Shown one piece after another: positions 9,305 to 17,369 of a stretch of 52,597 nt of DNA. A program made the translations under genes and the position numbers. Source of the stretch: Acidithiobacillus sp. (lineage in GTDB: Bacteria; Pseudomonadota; Gammaproteobacteria; Acidithiobacillales; Acidithiobacillaceae); NCBI RefSeq assembly GCF_027322205.1, contig NZ_DAHVHY010000007.1, positions 1 through 52,597 on the forward strand, in the 5' to 3' direction. The number at the start of each line of letters is the position of its first letter. The stretch's first letter is position 1. The notes beneath the pieces were generated by a model. The model saw nothing but the letters and a program-made list of their open reading frames with translations. It was not told the DNA's origin and searched no databases.

Positions 9305-9571
9305 ATGGACATCATGCGCGTCGTCTCTGATCTCGTGGCCACCCGACGTATACCGGGCCTGCAGAATGCATCGCTTCGGGTGCTCACCGATGCGAAGGGC
9401 CGGCTCAGCGTGGCCGCTGACCCGGTCGGTGCGCCACCAGGCAAATGGGTGATTGCCGTGAGCGGTTCGGCCGCCCGTTACGCTGCGGGGGATTATCGGA
9501 TACTGACTGACCTGACCATCGCCGGGATCATCGATCACTGGGATCCCAGCGGTAGCCAGACAGGGAACTAA
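9305..9571 (+). CDS. csoS4B: Carboxysome vertex protein CsoS4B
   Basis: The second vertex pentamer protein, 88 residues, paralogous to CsoS4A. It starts [15 protein letters not shown] and keeps [18 protein letters not shown] and [12 protein letters not shown]. It lies 10 bp after csoS4A; a ribosome binding site-like GGGGGC precedes it. Two different pentamer genes per operon are standard for alpha-carboxysomes. Confidence 0.96.
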   Translation: MDIMRVVSDLVATRRIPGLQNASLRVLTDAKGRLSVAADPVGAPPGKWVIAVSGSAARYAAGDYRILTDLTIAGIIDHWDPSGSQTGN

Positions 9572-9602
9572 CCATTTTTTTAACCGAAAAGGAGTAGTTG
9601 AA

Positions 9603-9899
9603 GTGGCAAACGTCAGCGGAGTGGCACTGGGTATGATCGAGACGCGCGGCCTGGTGCCGGCGATTGAGGCGGCGGACGCGATGACCAAGGCGGCGGAAGT
9701 GCGCCTGGTGGGTCGCCAGTTCGTAGGCGGTGGTTATGTCACCGTGCTGGTGCGCGGTGAGACCGGCGCGGTGAATGCGGCGGTGCGGGCCGGGGCGGAT
9801 GCGTGTGAGCGTGTCGGCGACGGTCTGGTGGCCGCCCACATCATCGCCCGCGTACACAGTGAAGTGGAGAATATTCTGCCCAGCAGCCCGGTGGAATGA
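9603..9899 (+). CDS. csoS1A: Carboxysome hexameric shell protein CsoS1 (A/C type)
   Basis: A 98-residue BMC-domain protein, the main facet hexamer. It starts with GTG at 9603, about 7 nt after AAAAGGAG. Landmarks: [21 protein letters not shown], the KAAEVRLVG strand, [16 protein letters not shown] and [15 protein letters not shown]. The numbering A or C cannot be fixed from sequence alone. It is almost identical at DNA level to the next gene. Confidence 0.95.
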   Translation: MANVSGVALGMIETRGLVPAIEAADAMTKAAEVRLVGRQFVGGGYVTVLVRGETGAVNAAVRAGADACERVGDGLVAAHIIARVHSEVENILPSSPVE

Positions 9900-10200
9900 A
9901 CAGTATTACTTGAGTCAACCGAACCGGAACTATGGAGCGATGAACATGACAAACGTCAGCGGAGTGGCACTGGGTATGATCGAGACACGCGGCCTGGTGC
10001 CGGCGATTGAGGCGGCGGACGCGATGACCAAGGCGGCGGAAGTGCGCCTGGTGGGTCGCCAGTTCGTAGGCGGTGGTTATGTCACCGTGCTGGTGCGCGG
10101 TGAGACCGGCGCGGTAAATGCGGCAGTGCGGGCCGGGGCGGATGCGTGTGAGCGTGTCGGCGACGGTCTGGTGGCCGCCCATATCATCGCCCGCGTGCAC
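9607..10200 (+). repeat. Near-identical tandem csoS1 copies (9607-9857 and 9950-10200)
   Basis: The two 251-bp segments line up without gaps at an offset of 343 bp and differ at five positions by my count, all silent. Identity drops sharply after 9857/10200, where the C-termini diverge. This fits recent duplication or ongoing gene conversion. Confidence 0.9.
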
Positions 10201-10284
10201 TCAGAGGTAGAAAACATACTACCGAAGACGCCCGATGCCAGTGACAGCGGGCTGGATGGCGTGGTCAGCCAGTCACTCAGCTAG
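9940..10284 (+). CDS. csoS1B: Carboxysome hexameric shell protein with C-terminal extension (CsoS1B-like)
   Basis: A second BMC-domain shell protein, 114 residues from the ATG at 9940 (112 from the ATG at 9946). The first 86 or so residues of the BMC core match the preceding protein; a C-terminal extension [20 protein letters not shown] then follows. CsoS1B of Halothiobacillus also differs from CsoS1A/C by a short C-terminal tail, so I assign it there. GGAGCGATG-type ribosome binding sequence precedes the start. Confidence 0.9.
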   Translation: MNMTNVSGVALGMIETRGLVPAIEAADAMTKAAEVRLVGRQFVGGGYVTVLVRGETGAVNAAVRAGADACERVGDGLVAAHIIARVHSEVENILPKTPDASDSGLDGVVSQSLS

Positions 10285-10297
10285 CGCCGGCGTGGCC

Positions 10298-10741
10298 ATG
10301 GCGAACGATCCGCGAATGACGGGCTACCTGATGCGCGCGCTCAGTGCCGAGATGGCCGCCGTGCAACAGTATCTCACCCAGGCCAGCCTGACCGCGATGT
10401 GGCAGTTGAAGGAATACAGTAGCCGTTTCCGCCGTGATGCGGAAGAAGAGCTCGGACATGCACAGCAGTTGATTGAGCGCATGTTGATATTGGGTATTGC
10501 TTCCAATGGCACGCAACTGCCGCCCATTCGTCCGGGTCGATCCCTGGAGGAGATGCTACTGATCGATCGCGGGCTGGAGATCGACGTGATCCGCCTGTAC
10601 GAAGAAGCGGCCAACTACTGCGCCCGGGTGCGTGCAGCAGAGACGCAAACTTTATTCGCCGACCTGCTGCAAGAGGAACTGGGTCACTTGCGTGATCTGG
10701 ATGGCATGTTGACCGGGATGCATCAAGGAGAGACGTCATGA
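10298..10741 (+). CDS. Carboxysome-operon ferritin-like (bacterioferritin-type) protein
   Basis: A 147-residue four-helix-bundle protein. Di-iron ligands are visible in the bacterioferritin pattern: E18 (AEMAAVQQY), E50/E51 with H54 (EEELGH), E94 (LEIDVIRLYEEA) and E126/E127 with H130 (EELGH). Genes of this kind are common in alpha-carboxysome operons; the role (iron or redox handling, or an assembly part) is not settled. I chose the ATG at 10298, 13 nt after the csoS1B stop, although the frame is open into that gene. It overlaps the following gene by ATGA. Confidence 0.88.
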   Translation: MANDPRMTGYLMRALSAEMAAVQQYLTQASLTAMWQLKEYSSRFRRDAEEELGHAQQLIERMLILGIASNGTQLPPIRPGRSLEEMLLIDRGLEIDVIRLYEEAANYCARVRAAETQTLFADLLQEELGHLRDLDGMLTGMHQGETS

Positions 10742-11016
10742 ATGCTGGAACTCATCCAAGTGCGGCAGCATCAGGGCCACAGGAACGTTTGTCCACGTTG
10801 AACTGGCGATTTGAGTTTGGAAGCTACGCTGCGACGCGGCATTTTCTGGATCAAATGGCCGATCTGTCCAAACGCGAGGATTACTATCCAAATGTGAGCT
10901 TCGGAAAAACCTACGTCAACATCAGTATCGATGCCGAAGGTCAGGCTGCGCTGGCCGAGCGCAACTCCAGCTTCATGGGCGAGATGGAAGCGCTGGCCAC
11001 GGCGGACAGGGCCTAA
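10738..11016 (+). CDS. acRAF: Alpha-carboxysome RuBisCO assembly factor (pterin carbinolamine dehydratase-like)
   Basis: A 92-residue protein of the PCD-like fold: LNWRFEFGSYAATRHFLDQM, then YYPNVSFGKTYVNISIDAEG. The canonical PCD active-site motif (E-HHP) is replaced by EDYYPN, as in the carboxysomal branch known as acRAF, which acts as a chaperone for form IA RuBisCO rather than as an enzyme. The start overlaps the ferritin-like stop by 4 bp (ATGA). Assignment to acRAF is from context and the lost active-site histidines. Confidence 0.88.
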   Translation: MNAGTHPSAAASGPQERLSTLNWRFEFGSYAATRHFLDQMADLSKREDYYPNVSFGKTYVNISIDAEGQAALAERNSSFMGEMEALATADRA

Positions 11017-11052
11017 AGCGGCGGACCGCCAGCAGCGGCAGCAGGGGCAAAC

Positions 11053-11688
11053 ATGGCGGACAGGGTCATCGCGGTAATCAACCAAAAGGGCGGTACCGGC
11101 AAAACCACGTTGGCATTGAATCTTGCGGCGGGTCTGGCACAACGCGCTGCCACCCACCTGGTGGATGCCGATCCTCAGGGTTCGATCAGTCAGTGGGTCG
11201 CCATGGCCGCGACCCACACGGGCCTGCCGCCAGTGGCACAGCCTGGCGATGATCCCTTCGCCACCATTGCGCAACTGGCATGTACCCACCGCTACGTGGT
11301 GGTGGACTGCCCGCCAGCTATTCAGGGTGACCTGGTCGCTGCGGTGATGCGCTCGGTTCAGGTGATATTGATTCCGGTGTTGCCCTCCCCGATTGATCTG
11401 TGGGCCAGTGTGGGGATGGCGGCAGCGCTGGGCGAGGCCCGGCGCTTGAATCCAGGCCTGCGTGCAGGCTTGGTGTTGAATCAACTGGAAACGCGTAATG
11501 CCCTGTCCCGCGCCATGCGCGAGGCCCTGGCGGAGTTCGATATACCGATATTGCAGGCCGGCATGCAGCGGCGTGCGGCTTATCGTAGCGCCGCGGTCGA
11601 GGGGACAAGCGTCTACGGACTGGGCAAACGCGCCCAAGCAGCCGTGGCGGATATGGAAGCGATCATTGAGGAGGTCTTATGCCTGTGA
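11053..11688 (+). CDS. mcdA: ParA-type ATPase positioning carboxysomes (McdA)
   Basis: A 211-residue ParA/MinD-family ATPase with the deviant Walker A KGGTGKTT at residues 12-19, Walker A' VDADPQGS and Walker [11 protein letters not shown]. In alpha-carboxysome operons this gene with the small downstream partner forms the McdAB system that distributes carboxysomes over the nucleoid. The start follows GCAGGGGC. It overlaps the next gene by 10 bp. Confidence 0.9.
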   Translation: MADRVIAVINQKGGTGKTTLALNLAAGLAQRAATHLVDADPQGSISQWVAMAATHTGLPPVAQPGDDPFATIAQLACTHRYVVVDCPPAIQGDLVAAVMRSVQVILIPVLPSPIDLWASVGMAAALGEARRLNPGLRAGLVLNQLETRNALSRAMREALAEFDIPILQAGMQRRAAYRSAAVEGTSVYGLGKRAQAAVADMEAIIEEVLCL

Positions 11689-11933
11689 AGAAGTTGGGAT
11701 CCAAACTGGCGCAAGGGGTACGCCAGGTTCAAGCGCAGCAAGTCGATACCCCGTCGCCGACGACAGAGGCGTGCGTGTCTGTGGCGCCGGATGACCAAGC
11801 GAAAGGCAGCAGTACGGCCCATCCGGACGAGAAGCCGCCGCTATCACCGCGCGCATCGGGGGACGAACGGTCCTCCACACGGCGCTCAGAGGGGCACAAG
11901 CACCTGCACCCGCGGCGGGTGTGGCCCGATTAA
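11679..11933 (+). CDS. mcdB: Carboxysome positioning adaptor (alpha-type McdB)
   Basis: An 84-residue, proline-, serine- and charge-rich, probably disordered protein. It starts with ATG at 11679 inside the end of mcdA after TTGAGGAGG, a strong ribosome binding site. The C-terminus HPRRVWPD contains the single near-terminal tryptophan that is conserved in alpha-McdB proteins. It would bind the carboxysome shell and stimulate McdA. The sequence is otherwise poorly conserved, so the call depends on position, size, composition and the WPD end. Confidence 0.8.
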   Translation: MPVKKLGSKLAQGVRQVQAQQVDTPSPTTEACVSVAPDDQAKGSSTAHPDEKPPLSPRASGDERSSTRRSEGHKHLHPRRVWPD

Positions 11934-11963
11934 ATGCCTTATTTTTGGCTTCAGGAGTGAAGA

Positions 11964-12767
11964 ATGTCACCCGAAATTGATCCATATCTCGTTCAAGATA
12001 TGCCTTACTACCGTGCGGTAGCCGACGAAGTGGAACTATACGAAGCCGCCTATTCGGTACGCATGCCCATGATGCTGAAAGGACCTACCGGTTGCGGGAA
12101 AACACGCTTTGTTGAATACATGGCGTGGAAGCTGGGCAAGCCGCTGATTACCGTGGCGTGTAACGAGGATATGACGGCATCCGATCTGGTCGGCCGTTTT
12201 CTGCTCGACGCTTCCGGCACCCGCTGGCAGGACGGCCCACTGGCCATTGCCGCGCGATTTGGGGCCATCTGCTATCTCGACGAAGTGGTAGAAGCTCGTC
12301 AGGACACGACTGTAGTGATCCACCCACTTACCGACGCGCGACGTGTGCTGCCGCTGGAAAAGAAGGGCGAACTGGTACAGGCCCATCCCGATTTCCAAAT
12401 GGTAATTTCCTACAACCCGGGCTACCAGAGCTTAATGAAAGACTTGAAGCAGTCGACGAAGCAGCGTTTCGGTGCACTGGATTTCAGCTATCCCGCCCAC
12501 GCTATTGAAGCCGAGATCGTTGCCCACGAAACCAGTGTCGGTGTTGAAATCGCCGGCAAACTGGTGTCCATCGCCGAACGTGCGCGCAATCTCAAGGGGC
12601 ATGGCCTCGACGAGGGGATCTCCACACGTATGCTGATTTACGCGGGCAGCCTTATTACCCGGGGTGTGGAGCCATTGGCGGCATGCCGTATGACGCTGGT
12701 TCGACCGATCACCGATGACCCTGATATGCGTGATGCACTCGACGCTGCGGTGAGTACATTCTTCTGA
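11964..12767 (+). CDS. cbbQ: RuBisCO activase AAA+ subunit CbbQ
   Basis: A 267-residue MoxR/NorQ-type AAA+ ATPase. Walker A GPTGCGKT is at residues 40-47, Walker B CYLDEV at about 103-108, sensor-1 VISYNPGYQ at about 136-144. A CbbQ hexamer with one CbbO forms the activase that removes inhibitory sugar phosphates from RuBisCO. The start follows AGGAGTGAAG. It is 15 bp ahead of cbbO. Confidence 0.95.
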   Translation: MSPEIDPYLVQDMPYYRAVADEVELYEAAYSVRMPMMLKGPTGCGKTRFVEYMAWKLGKPLITVACNEDMTASDLVGRFLLDASGTRWQDGPLAIAARFGAICYLDEVVEARQDTTVVIHPLTDARRVLPLEKKGELVQAHPDFQMVISYNPGYQSLMKDLKQSTKQRFGALDFSYPAHAIEAEIVAHETSVGVEIAGKLVSIAERARNLKGHGLDEGISTRMLIYAGSLITRGVEPLAACRMTLVRPITDDPDMRDALDAAVSTFF

Positions 12768-12782
12768 TATCCGGAGCCAAAG

Positions 12783-15134
12783 ATGGCGGTCGAACTCGAA
12801 AAATACCAGGACATATTGGCCGAACTCGGGGAGCACGCTAGCGAAGTACTGCGTGCCTCTTGGGACGAGGCAGCGCGGGTGTTCACCCCGCGTGGACTGG
12901 AGAATGACTATTTGAATGGCGCGACCAGCCTGAAGTCCCTGGGACGCGGCACCGATCTGGTGGTGTCGTTCATTCAGAGCGCACCGGCGGTGGCGCGCGA
13001 ACTGGGCGAAGATGCCGTCCACGAAATGCTGGCCGCCGCTATCAAGATGTATTCCAAGACCAGCGCTACCGTCATTGCCGCGATGTTTTCCACCAGCCCC
13101 GTGGCGGCTGCGCGACTGGGTGATCCGGAGTTGTTCCGTGGCTATTTGCGCTTGCTCGATACCCTGCTCGCGCAAGCGCCGCGCGGGGTGCGTCCGATGC
13201 TGGATCACCTCAGCACACTCCTGGGCCAACTCACCCTGGGCGGGTTGCGGCGCTGGGCGCTGTGGGGTGCGCAGGCGCACAAGACCGATTTTGATGGCCA
13301 GGCAAAATATTTCGCGTTGGAAAGCCCAGAATCTATGGGCGTTTTGCAAAAGGAACGCAAAGGCACGCTGTTCATCGACGTGCAGCGCCGCATCGGCATG
13401 TATTTGCGCGCCTTGTGGGCGCGCGATTTCTTCTTGCGCCCCACCAGCGGCGACTTCGAGCAGCGCGAAGGCTACCGACCCTCCATCGAGGGATACATTA
13501 TCCATCTCCCCGATGCGTATGATGATCTGGTGTGGCAGGTACCGTCGGGTGAGGAAATGCGCATTTCCGGCATTGAACTATACCGTGCCAGTGCCGCTCA
13601 CGCAGCCTGCCATCAGGTATACACCACAGATCAATTCGACAGCACCGGGCTGAGTGCATTGCAGAGAGTGCTCATTGGTCTGATCGAGGATGCCCGCGTG
13701 GAAGCCATCGCCCTCAAGCAGTTTCCTGGCCTCAGGCAAATCTGGTTGCCGCTACACACGGCAACACCCGCATCCGGCAACGATGCCGCGTCCTTAATGG
13801 CGCGCTTGGCACGTGCTCTGCTGGACCCGGAATATTCCGATGATCATCCTTGGGTGGCGATGGGTCGCCAGATGTTCGACGGGCAGCAGGATCGTCTGGG
13901 TTCCACCGAATGGGCGCGTGAGGTCGGTTTGCATCTTGCTGCGGAAATGCAGCAACTTGGCATGGTCTATTCAGGCAGCGTGGGCCTGCCGGATATCCCC
14001 TATCGCGACGACAACCAATATATTTGGGAGTTCGAGGATGTCCGCGAAGTCGGGCAGGTGATCGCCGGCGTCACTACGCAGCAAATCCGCAAGTACGTCA
14101 GCGTGATGGAAATGGTCAATGCCATCGACGTGCCCGGCGCCGGCGATGATGCCAACGAAATATGGGTACTCTCCAGCGAATTCTTCCGCGATGAGGAAGC
14201 CACCAGTCTCAATCAGCAAGAAGGCCGCGAGCCACCGCCGGAGCCCTATCATTACCCGGAGTGGGATTACCAGATGCAACTGGAGCGACCAGACTGGTGC
14301 ACCGTGCTGGAAAAGCGGGCCAAAAGTGGCGCTTTGGAGATCATTGATGAAATTGTGGCCAAGCACAAGCCTGTCATCGGTCGACTCAAATATCTGATCG
14401 AAGCGTTGCAACCGCAAGGTGTGCAGCGCCTGCGCAAGCAAGAGGATGGCGATGAAATAGACCTGAACGCCGCGGTGCGTGCCATGATTGAGATGCGTAT
14501 GGGCGAGCAGCCCGATTTGCGCATCATGATGCGCAACGTGCGTAAGGTGCGTGATCTCTCAGTACTGCTGCTGATCGATCTGTCCGAATCCACCAATGAT
14601 CCGGTGCAGGGTTCGGAAAGCACCGTACTACAACTGGCACGTGAGGCTACGGTGCTGCTCGCCGATGCCCTCAACAAAATAGGCGACCCCTTCGCCATTC
14701 ACGGATTCGATTCAAACGGCCGTCACGATGTGGAATATTTTCGCTACAAAGATTTCGGCGCAGCCTACAACGACCATGCCAAATCTCGCCTGGCGGGGAT
14801 GAGCGGCCAACTATCCACACGCATGGGTGCGGCGATCCGTCATGCCGGCTCGATTTTGAAACGTCAGCCCAGCAACAAAAAACTCTTGCTGGTGATCACC
14901 GACGGTGAGCCGGCGGATAACGATGTGCGCGATCCCCAATACCTGCGATATGACGCCAAGAAAGCCGTCGAAGAACTGACCCAAATCGGCATCTCTCCCT
15001 ACTGCCTGAGCCTCGATCCCCGGGCTGACCAGTACGTATCCCGCATTTTTGGCGCGAACAACTATGTGGTTCTGGATCATGTGCAGAGATTGCCCGAAAA
15101 ATTGCCGATCCTCTACATGGGTCTCACCCGATGA
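12783..15134 (+). CDS. cbbO: RuBisCO activase adaptor CbbO (von Willebrand A domain)
   Basis: A 783-residue NorD-like protein. The long N-terminal part is alpha-helical and unique to the family. The C-terminal von Willebrand A domain has the MIDAS motif D599-L-S-E-S603, followed by the TDGEPADNDVRDPQYLRYD segment. The MIDAS site is used to bind RuBisCO, and CbbO tethers it to the CbbQ ring. The gene ends 125 bp before the aldolase-like gene. A degraded copy of the C-terminal region lies at 16623-17342. Confidence 0.95.
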   Translation: MAVELEKYQDILAELGEHASEVLRASWDEAARVFTPRGLENDYLNGATSLKSLGRGTDLVVSFIQSAPAVARELGEDAVHEMLAAAIKMYSKTSATVIAAMFSTSPVAAARLGDPELFRGYLRLLDTLLAQAPRGVRPMLDHLSTLLGQLTLGGLRRWALWGAQAHKTDFDGQAKYFALESPESMGVLQKERKGTLFIDVQRRIGMYLRALWARDFFLRPTSGDFEQREGYRPSIEGYIIHLPDAYDDLVWQVPSGEEMRISGIELYRASAAHAACHQVYTTDQFDSTGLSALQRVLIGLIEDARVEAIALKQFPGLRQIWLPLHTATPASGNDAASLMARLARALLDPEYSDDHPWVAMGRQMFDGQQDRLGSTEWAREVGLHLAAEMQQLGMVYSGSVGLPDIPYRDDNQYIWEFEDVREVGQVIAGVTTQQIRKYVSVMEMVNAIDVPGAGDDANEIWVLSSEFFRDEEATSLNQQEGREPPPEPYHYPEWDYQMQLERPDWCTVLEKRAKSGALEIIDEIVAKHKPVIGRLKYLIEALQPQGVQRLRKQEDGDEIDLNAAVRAMIEMRMGEQPDLRIMMRNVRKVRDLSVLLLIDLSESTNDPVQGSESTVLQLAREATVLLADALNKIGDPFAIHGFDSNGRHDVEYFRYKDFGAAYNDHAKSRLAGMSGQLSTRMGAAIRHAGSILKRQPSNKKLLLVITDGEPADNDVRDPQYLRYDAKKAVEELTQIGISPYCLSLDPRADQYVSRIFGANNYVVLDHVQRLPEKLPILYMGLTR

Positions 15135-15259
15135 AACACCAGCCGAACGATGATGGGTGAGCGCTTTGATCAGGGTCAGGAATTACCGGAGCTGGTGCCG
15201 GTGATGCGGCGCTGGGAACGGAAATATTTCCGTACAGGATTCATTCGGGGGATAGCGTT

Positions 15260-16441
15260 ATGCCTTTGGTGCACATGAAAGATCTGCTGAACCATGCCTA
15301 TGCGCACGGATACGCGGTAGGTGCTTTCGACGTCGTGAGTCTGGAGTTCGTCGAGGGCGTCATGGCCGCTGCCGAGCGGTCTCGCGCCCCCGTAATCCTC
15401 TCTCTGTCCGAATCGCACCTGGAGCACTACGATTTCGAGCTGCTGATGTCAGGGGTAGAGGCAGCGGCACGCCGTAGCGCGGTGCCGGTAGCCCTCCATT
15501 TTGACCGTGGAGCGAACCTGGAAGCGGCGGTGCGGGCTATCCGCCTGGGTTGCAACGGCGTGATGGTGGACGCCTCACAGTCGACTTTCTCCGATAACCT
15601 GACGCATACGAAGACCGCGGTCGAGATGGCCCATGCCTGCGGTGTGCCGGTCGAAGGGGATTTGGGTTATGTCCCCGACGCAGAGGACATAGACGCCCAA
15701 CGGCGTCCTGCCACGTTACCCTACACCACTGTGGCCGAGGCGAAAGGCTTTGTCGAGCGCACGGGGGTAGACTTCCTCGTGGTGTCCATTCGGGCGGAAC
15801 AAATCTGTCCAAATGGTAAAACCAAGCTGGATATTCAGCGCCTGCGCAGCATCAACCAGGCACTGGGTATTCCGCTGGCAATCCACTGCAGAACCCGGCT
15901 CGACGATGACCAATTTCGGCGACTCATTGCCCATGGCGTGGCCAAGATCAACTACTTTACCGCGCTGGCTGAAGCCGCGAACGCAGCGGTCAGCGCCCGG
16001 GCAAAATCGGCGCCGGGCGCTGGCTACCTGGACTTGGTTCAAGATGTTGGTGCAGCGATCAGCGCCGAGGCTGAGCGCTGTATGCGCGTGTGGGGTGCTG
16101 CTGGGAGGGCCGCAGAGGTATTGGCATGCTGTCGACCGTGGGCATTCGTGGAACACCTGATCATCCACAATGTTATGGGCATTTCTGAAAAGGAAGTGAC
16201 CGCGATGATGATCGAGGGGCAGCAGACGCTGAGCACCATTCCGGGAGTGCGGTCAGTGATTACGGGTAAGGCGATGAGAGAACGCGCTCAATACCGTTAC
16301 TGCTGGCGGGTGCGCTTTGCGGCACCGGAAGTAATCGATTCCTATCATGAGCACCCTGACTATGTGGCCTTCACCAACCGGCGTTTCCGGCCCGTGGCCG
16401 ACCGGGAAATCAGCATCGACTACGCCATGGAATGCCTATGA
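15260..16441 (+). CDS. Degenerate class II fructose-bisphosphate aldolase fused to a Dabb (stress-responsive alpha/beta barrel) domain
   Basis: A 393-residue protein. Residues 1 to about 290 align by motif with class II aldolases: VALHFDRGANLEAAVRAIRLG (80-100 region), EGDLG (132-136), FLVVSIRAEQ (172-181), LAIHCRTRL (206-214) and KINYFTAL (229-236). However, the canonical HxDH is H80-F-D82-R83, ELG is D134-L-G, the GTxH(G) position is Q181, and the phosphate-binding HGGSG is H209-C-R-T-R. Three of the four zinc ligands are therefore changed. Residues about 297-391 form a Dabb domain ([22 protein letters not shown]). The gene is last in the carboxysome operon, 125 bp after cbbO. Normal aldolase activity seems unlikely. 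Dabb is unrelated to the transporter subunit DabB. Confidence 0.85.
   Translation: MPLVHMKDLLNHAYAHGYAVGAFDVVSLEFVEGVMAAAERSRAPVILSLSESHLEHYDFELLMSGVEAAARRSAVPVALHFDRGANLEAAVRAIRLGCNGVMVDASQSTFSDNLTHTKTAVEMAHACGVPVEGDLGYVPDAEDIDAQRRPATLPYTTVAEAKGFVERTGVDFLVVSIRAEQICPNGKTKLDIQRLRSINQALGIPLAIHCRTRLDDDQFRRLIAHGVAKINYFTALAEAANAAVSARAKSAPGAGYLDLVQDVGAAISAEAERCMRVWGAAGRAAEVLACCRPWAFVEHLIIHNVMGISEKEVTAMMIEGQQTLSTIPGVRSVITGKAMRERAQYRYCWRVRFAAPEVIDSYHEHPDYVAFTNRRFRPVADREISIDYAMECL
16284..16441 (+). repeat. 158-bp direct repeat, left copy (3' end of the aldolase/Dabb gene)
   Basis: This segment, coding for the last 52 residues of the fusion protein and its stop, recurs at 23317-23474 with the same length and about six substitutions by my count. 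The two copies bracket the whole first DAB module. Confidence 0.92.
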
Positions 16442-16610
16442 AAACCATTAGCGACGTTGTTATCTCAGATACTGCAGGCCTCACCGGGCTCTTTGTTATT
16501 GGCACTGACACGGGCGTCGGCAAGACCTGAGTGGCGGCGGCACTGACCCGTCTCCAGGTGCAGCGGGGTTTATTGGTGCGTCCGCGCAAACCAGTGGAAT
16601 CCGGGTGTCC
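16438..16610 (+). pseudogene. bioD: Dethiobiotin synthetase fragment
   Basis: The ATG at 16438 overlaps the aldolase stop (ATGA). The frame reads GLFVIGTDTGVGKT, the P-loop of BioD, then an in-frame TGA where Trp or Val is expected, and resumes VAAALTRLQVQRGLLVRPRKPVESG, matching the following BioD segment. It stops matching near 16610, so only about 57 of some 225 codons remain. It is a relic: interrupted, truncated and followed by an unrelated fragment. Confidence 0.8.
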
Positions 16611-16622
16611 ATAATGTTTTGA

Positions 16623-17342
16623 TCAAATACGGCTGAAAAACTTGCGGAAAAAAGTGAAAAATCATCGTGGACGTATTCTGTGCAAAAAGATCAATCAGCA
16701 GGCCTTTATCGTTCTGATCCGCGCATTAGTATTCGTACCCAACGGAACATCCACGATCTTTCAGTCATGCTGTTGATGGATCTTTCAGAATCCACCAATG
16801 ATCTCCTGAGAACGCGCAGTGAAGGCGATGTGGGCGTGTTACAACTTGCTCGGGAAGCTACGGCGTTACTTGCTGAGGCGCTTGGGCGTATCGGTGATCC
16901 ATATATGCTTTGCGGCTTCGATTACAACGGACGCCACGATGTAGAATTCTGTAAGTTCAAAGATTTCGGCACGTCCTACGATGATAAGGTGAAAGGACGT
17001 CTTGCCGACATGACGGGACAGCTTTCCACGCGCATGGGTGCCACTTTACGTCATGCGGGACATTTGCTAGATCAGCATCCAAGCCAGAAAACACTCATTC
17101 TTTTCTGACAGATGGTGAACCCGCCGATAATGATGTGCGCGATCCCCAATATTTGCGTTTCGATACAAAAAACGGTGGAATATATTAATCGTAAGGGTAT
17201 CCGCACGTTCTTTTTGTTATTAGATCTTTATGCCGACAAATATGTATTTATGATTTTCTGTCAACGTAATTATTTGATTCTGGATCATGTCGATAAAATG
17301 CCAGGAAAATTACCACAACTCTATATTTCCATGACCAAATAG
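16623..17342 (+). pseudogene. Degraded C-terminal fragment of a second cbbO/norD-like gene
   Basis: The fragment carries the von Willebrand A domain with MIDAS MDLSESTND, then NGRHDVEF, TGQLSTRMGATLRHAGHLLDQ, and LILF before a stop at 17106. A frameshift there, and a second near 17165, are needed to continue as TDGEPA and DVRDPQYLRF, then NYLILDHVDKMPGKLPQLYI. The order is the same as in the intact cbbO at 12783-15134, but at DNA level it is well diverged, so it is not a recent copy. It probably came in with the DAB module from another cbbQO cluster. No upstream cbbQ is left. Confidence 0.8.
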
Positions 17343-17369
17343 CTTTATAGGGAGGCGTAAGAGGACGAG

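Noticed and set aside
10738-11016. True pterin-4-alpha-carbinolamine dehydratase
   Set aside because: The active-site histidine pair is missing and the gene lies within the carboxysome operon, which fits acRAF.
15260-16441. Ordinary fructose-bisphosphate aldolase (cbbA) of the Calvin cycle
   Set aside because: Three of four zinc ligands and the phosphate-binding glycine loop are substituted, so a plain enzyme name would mislead.
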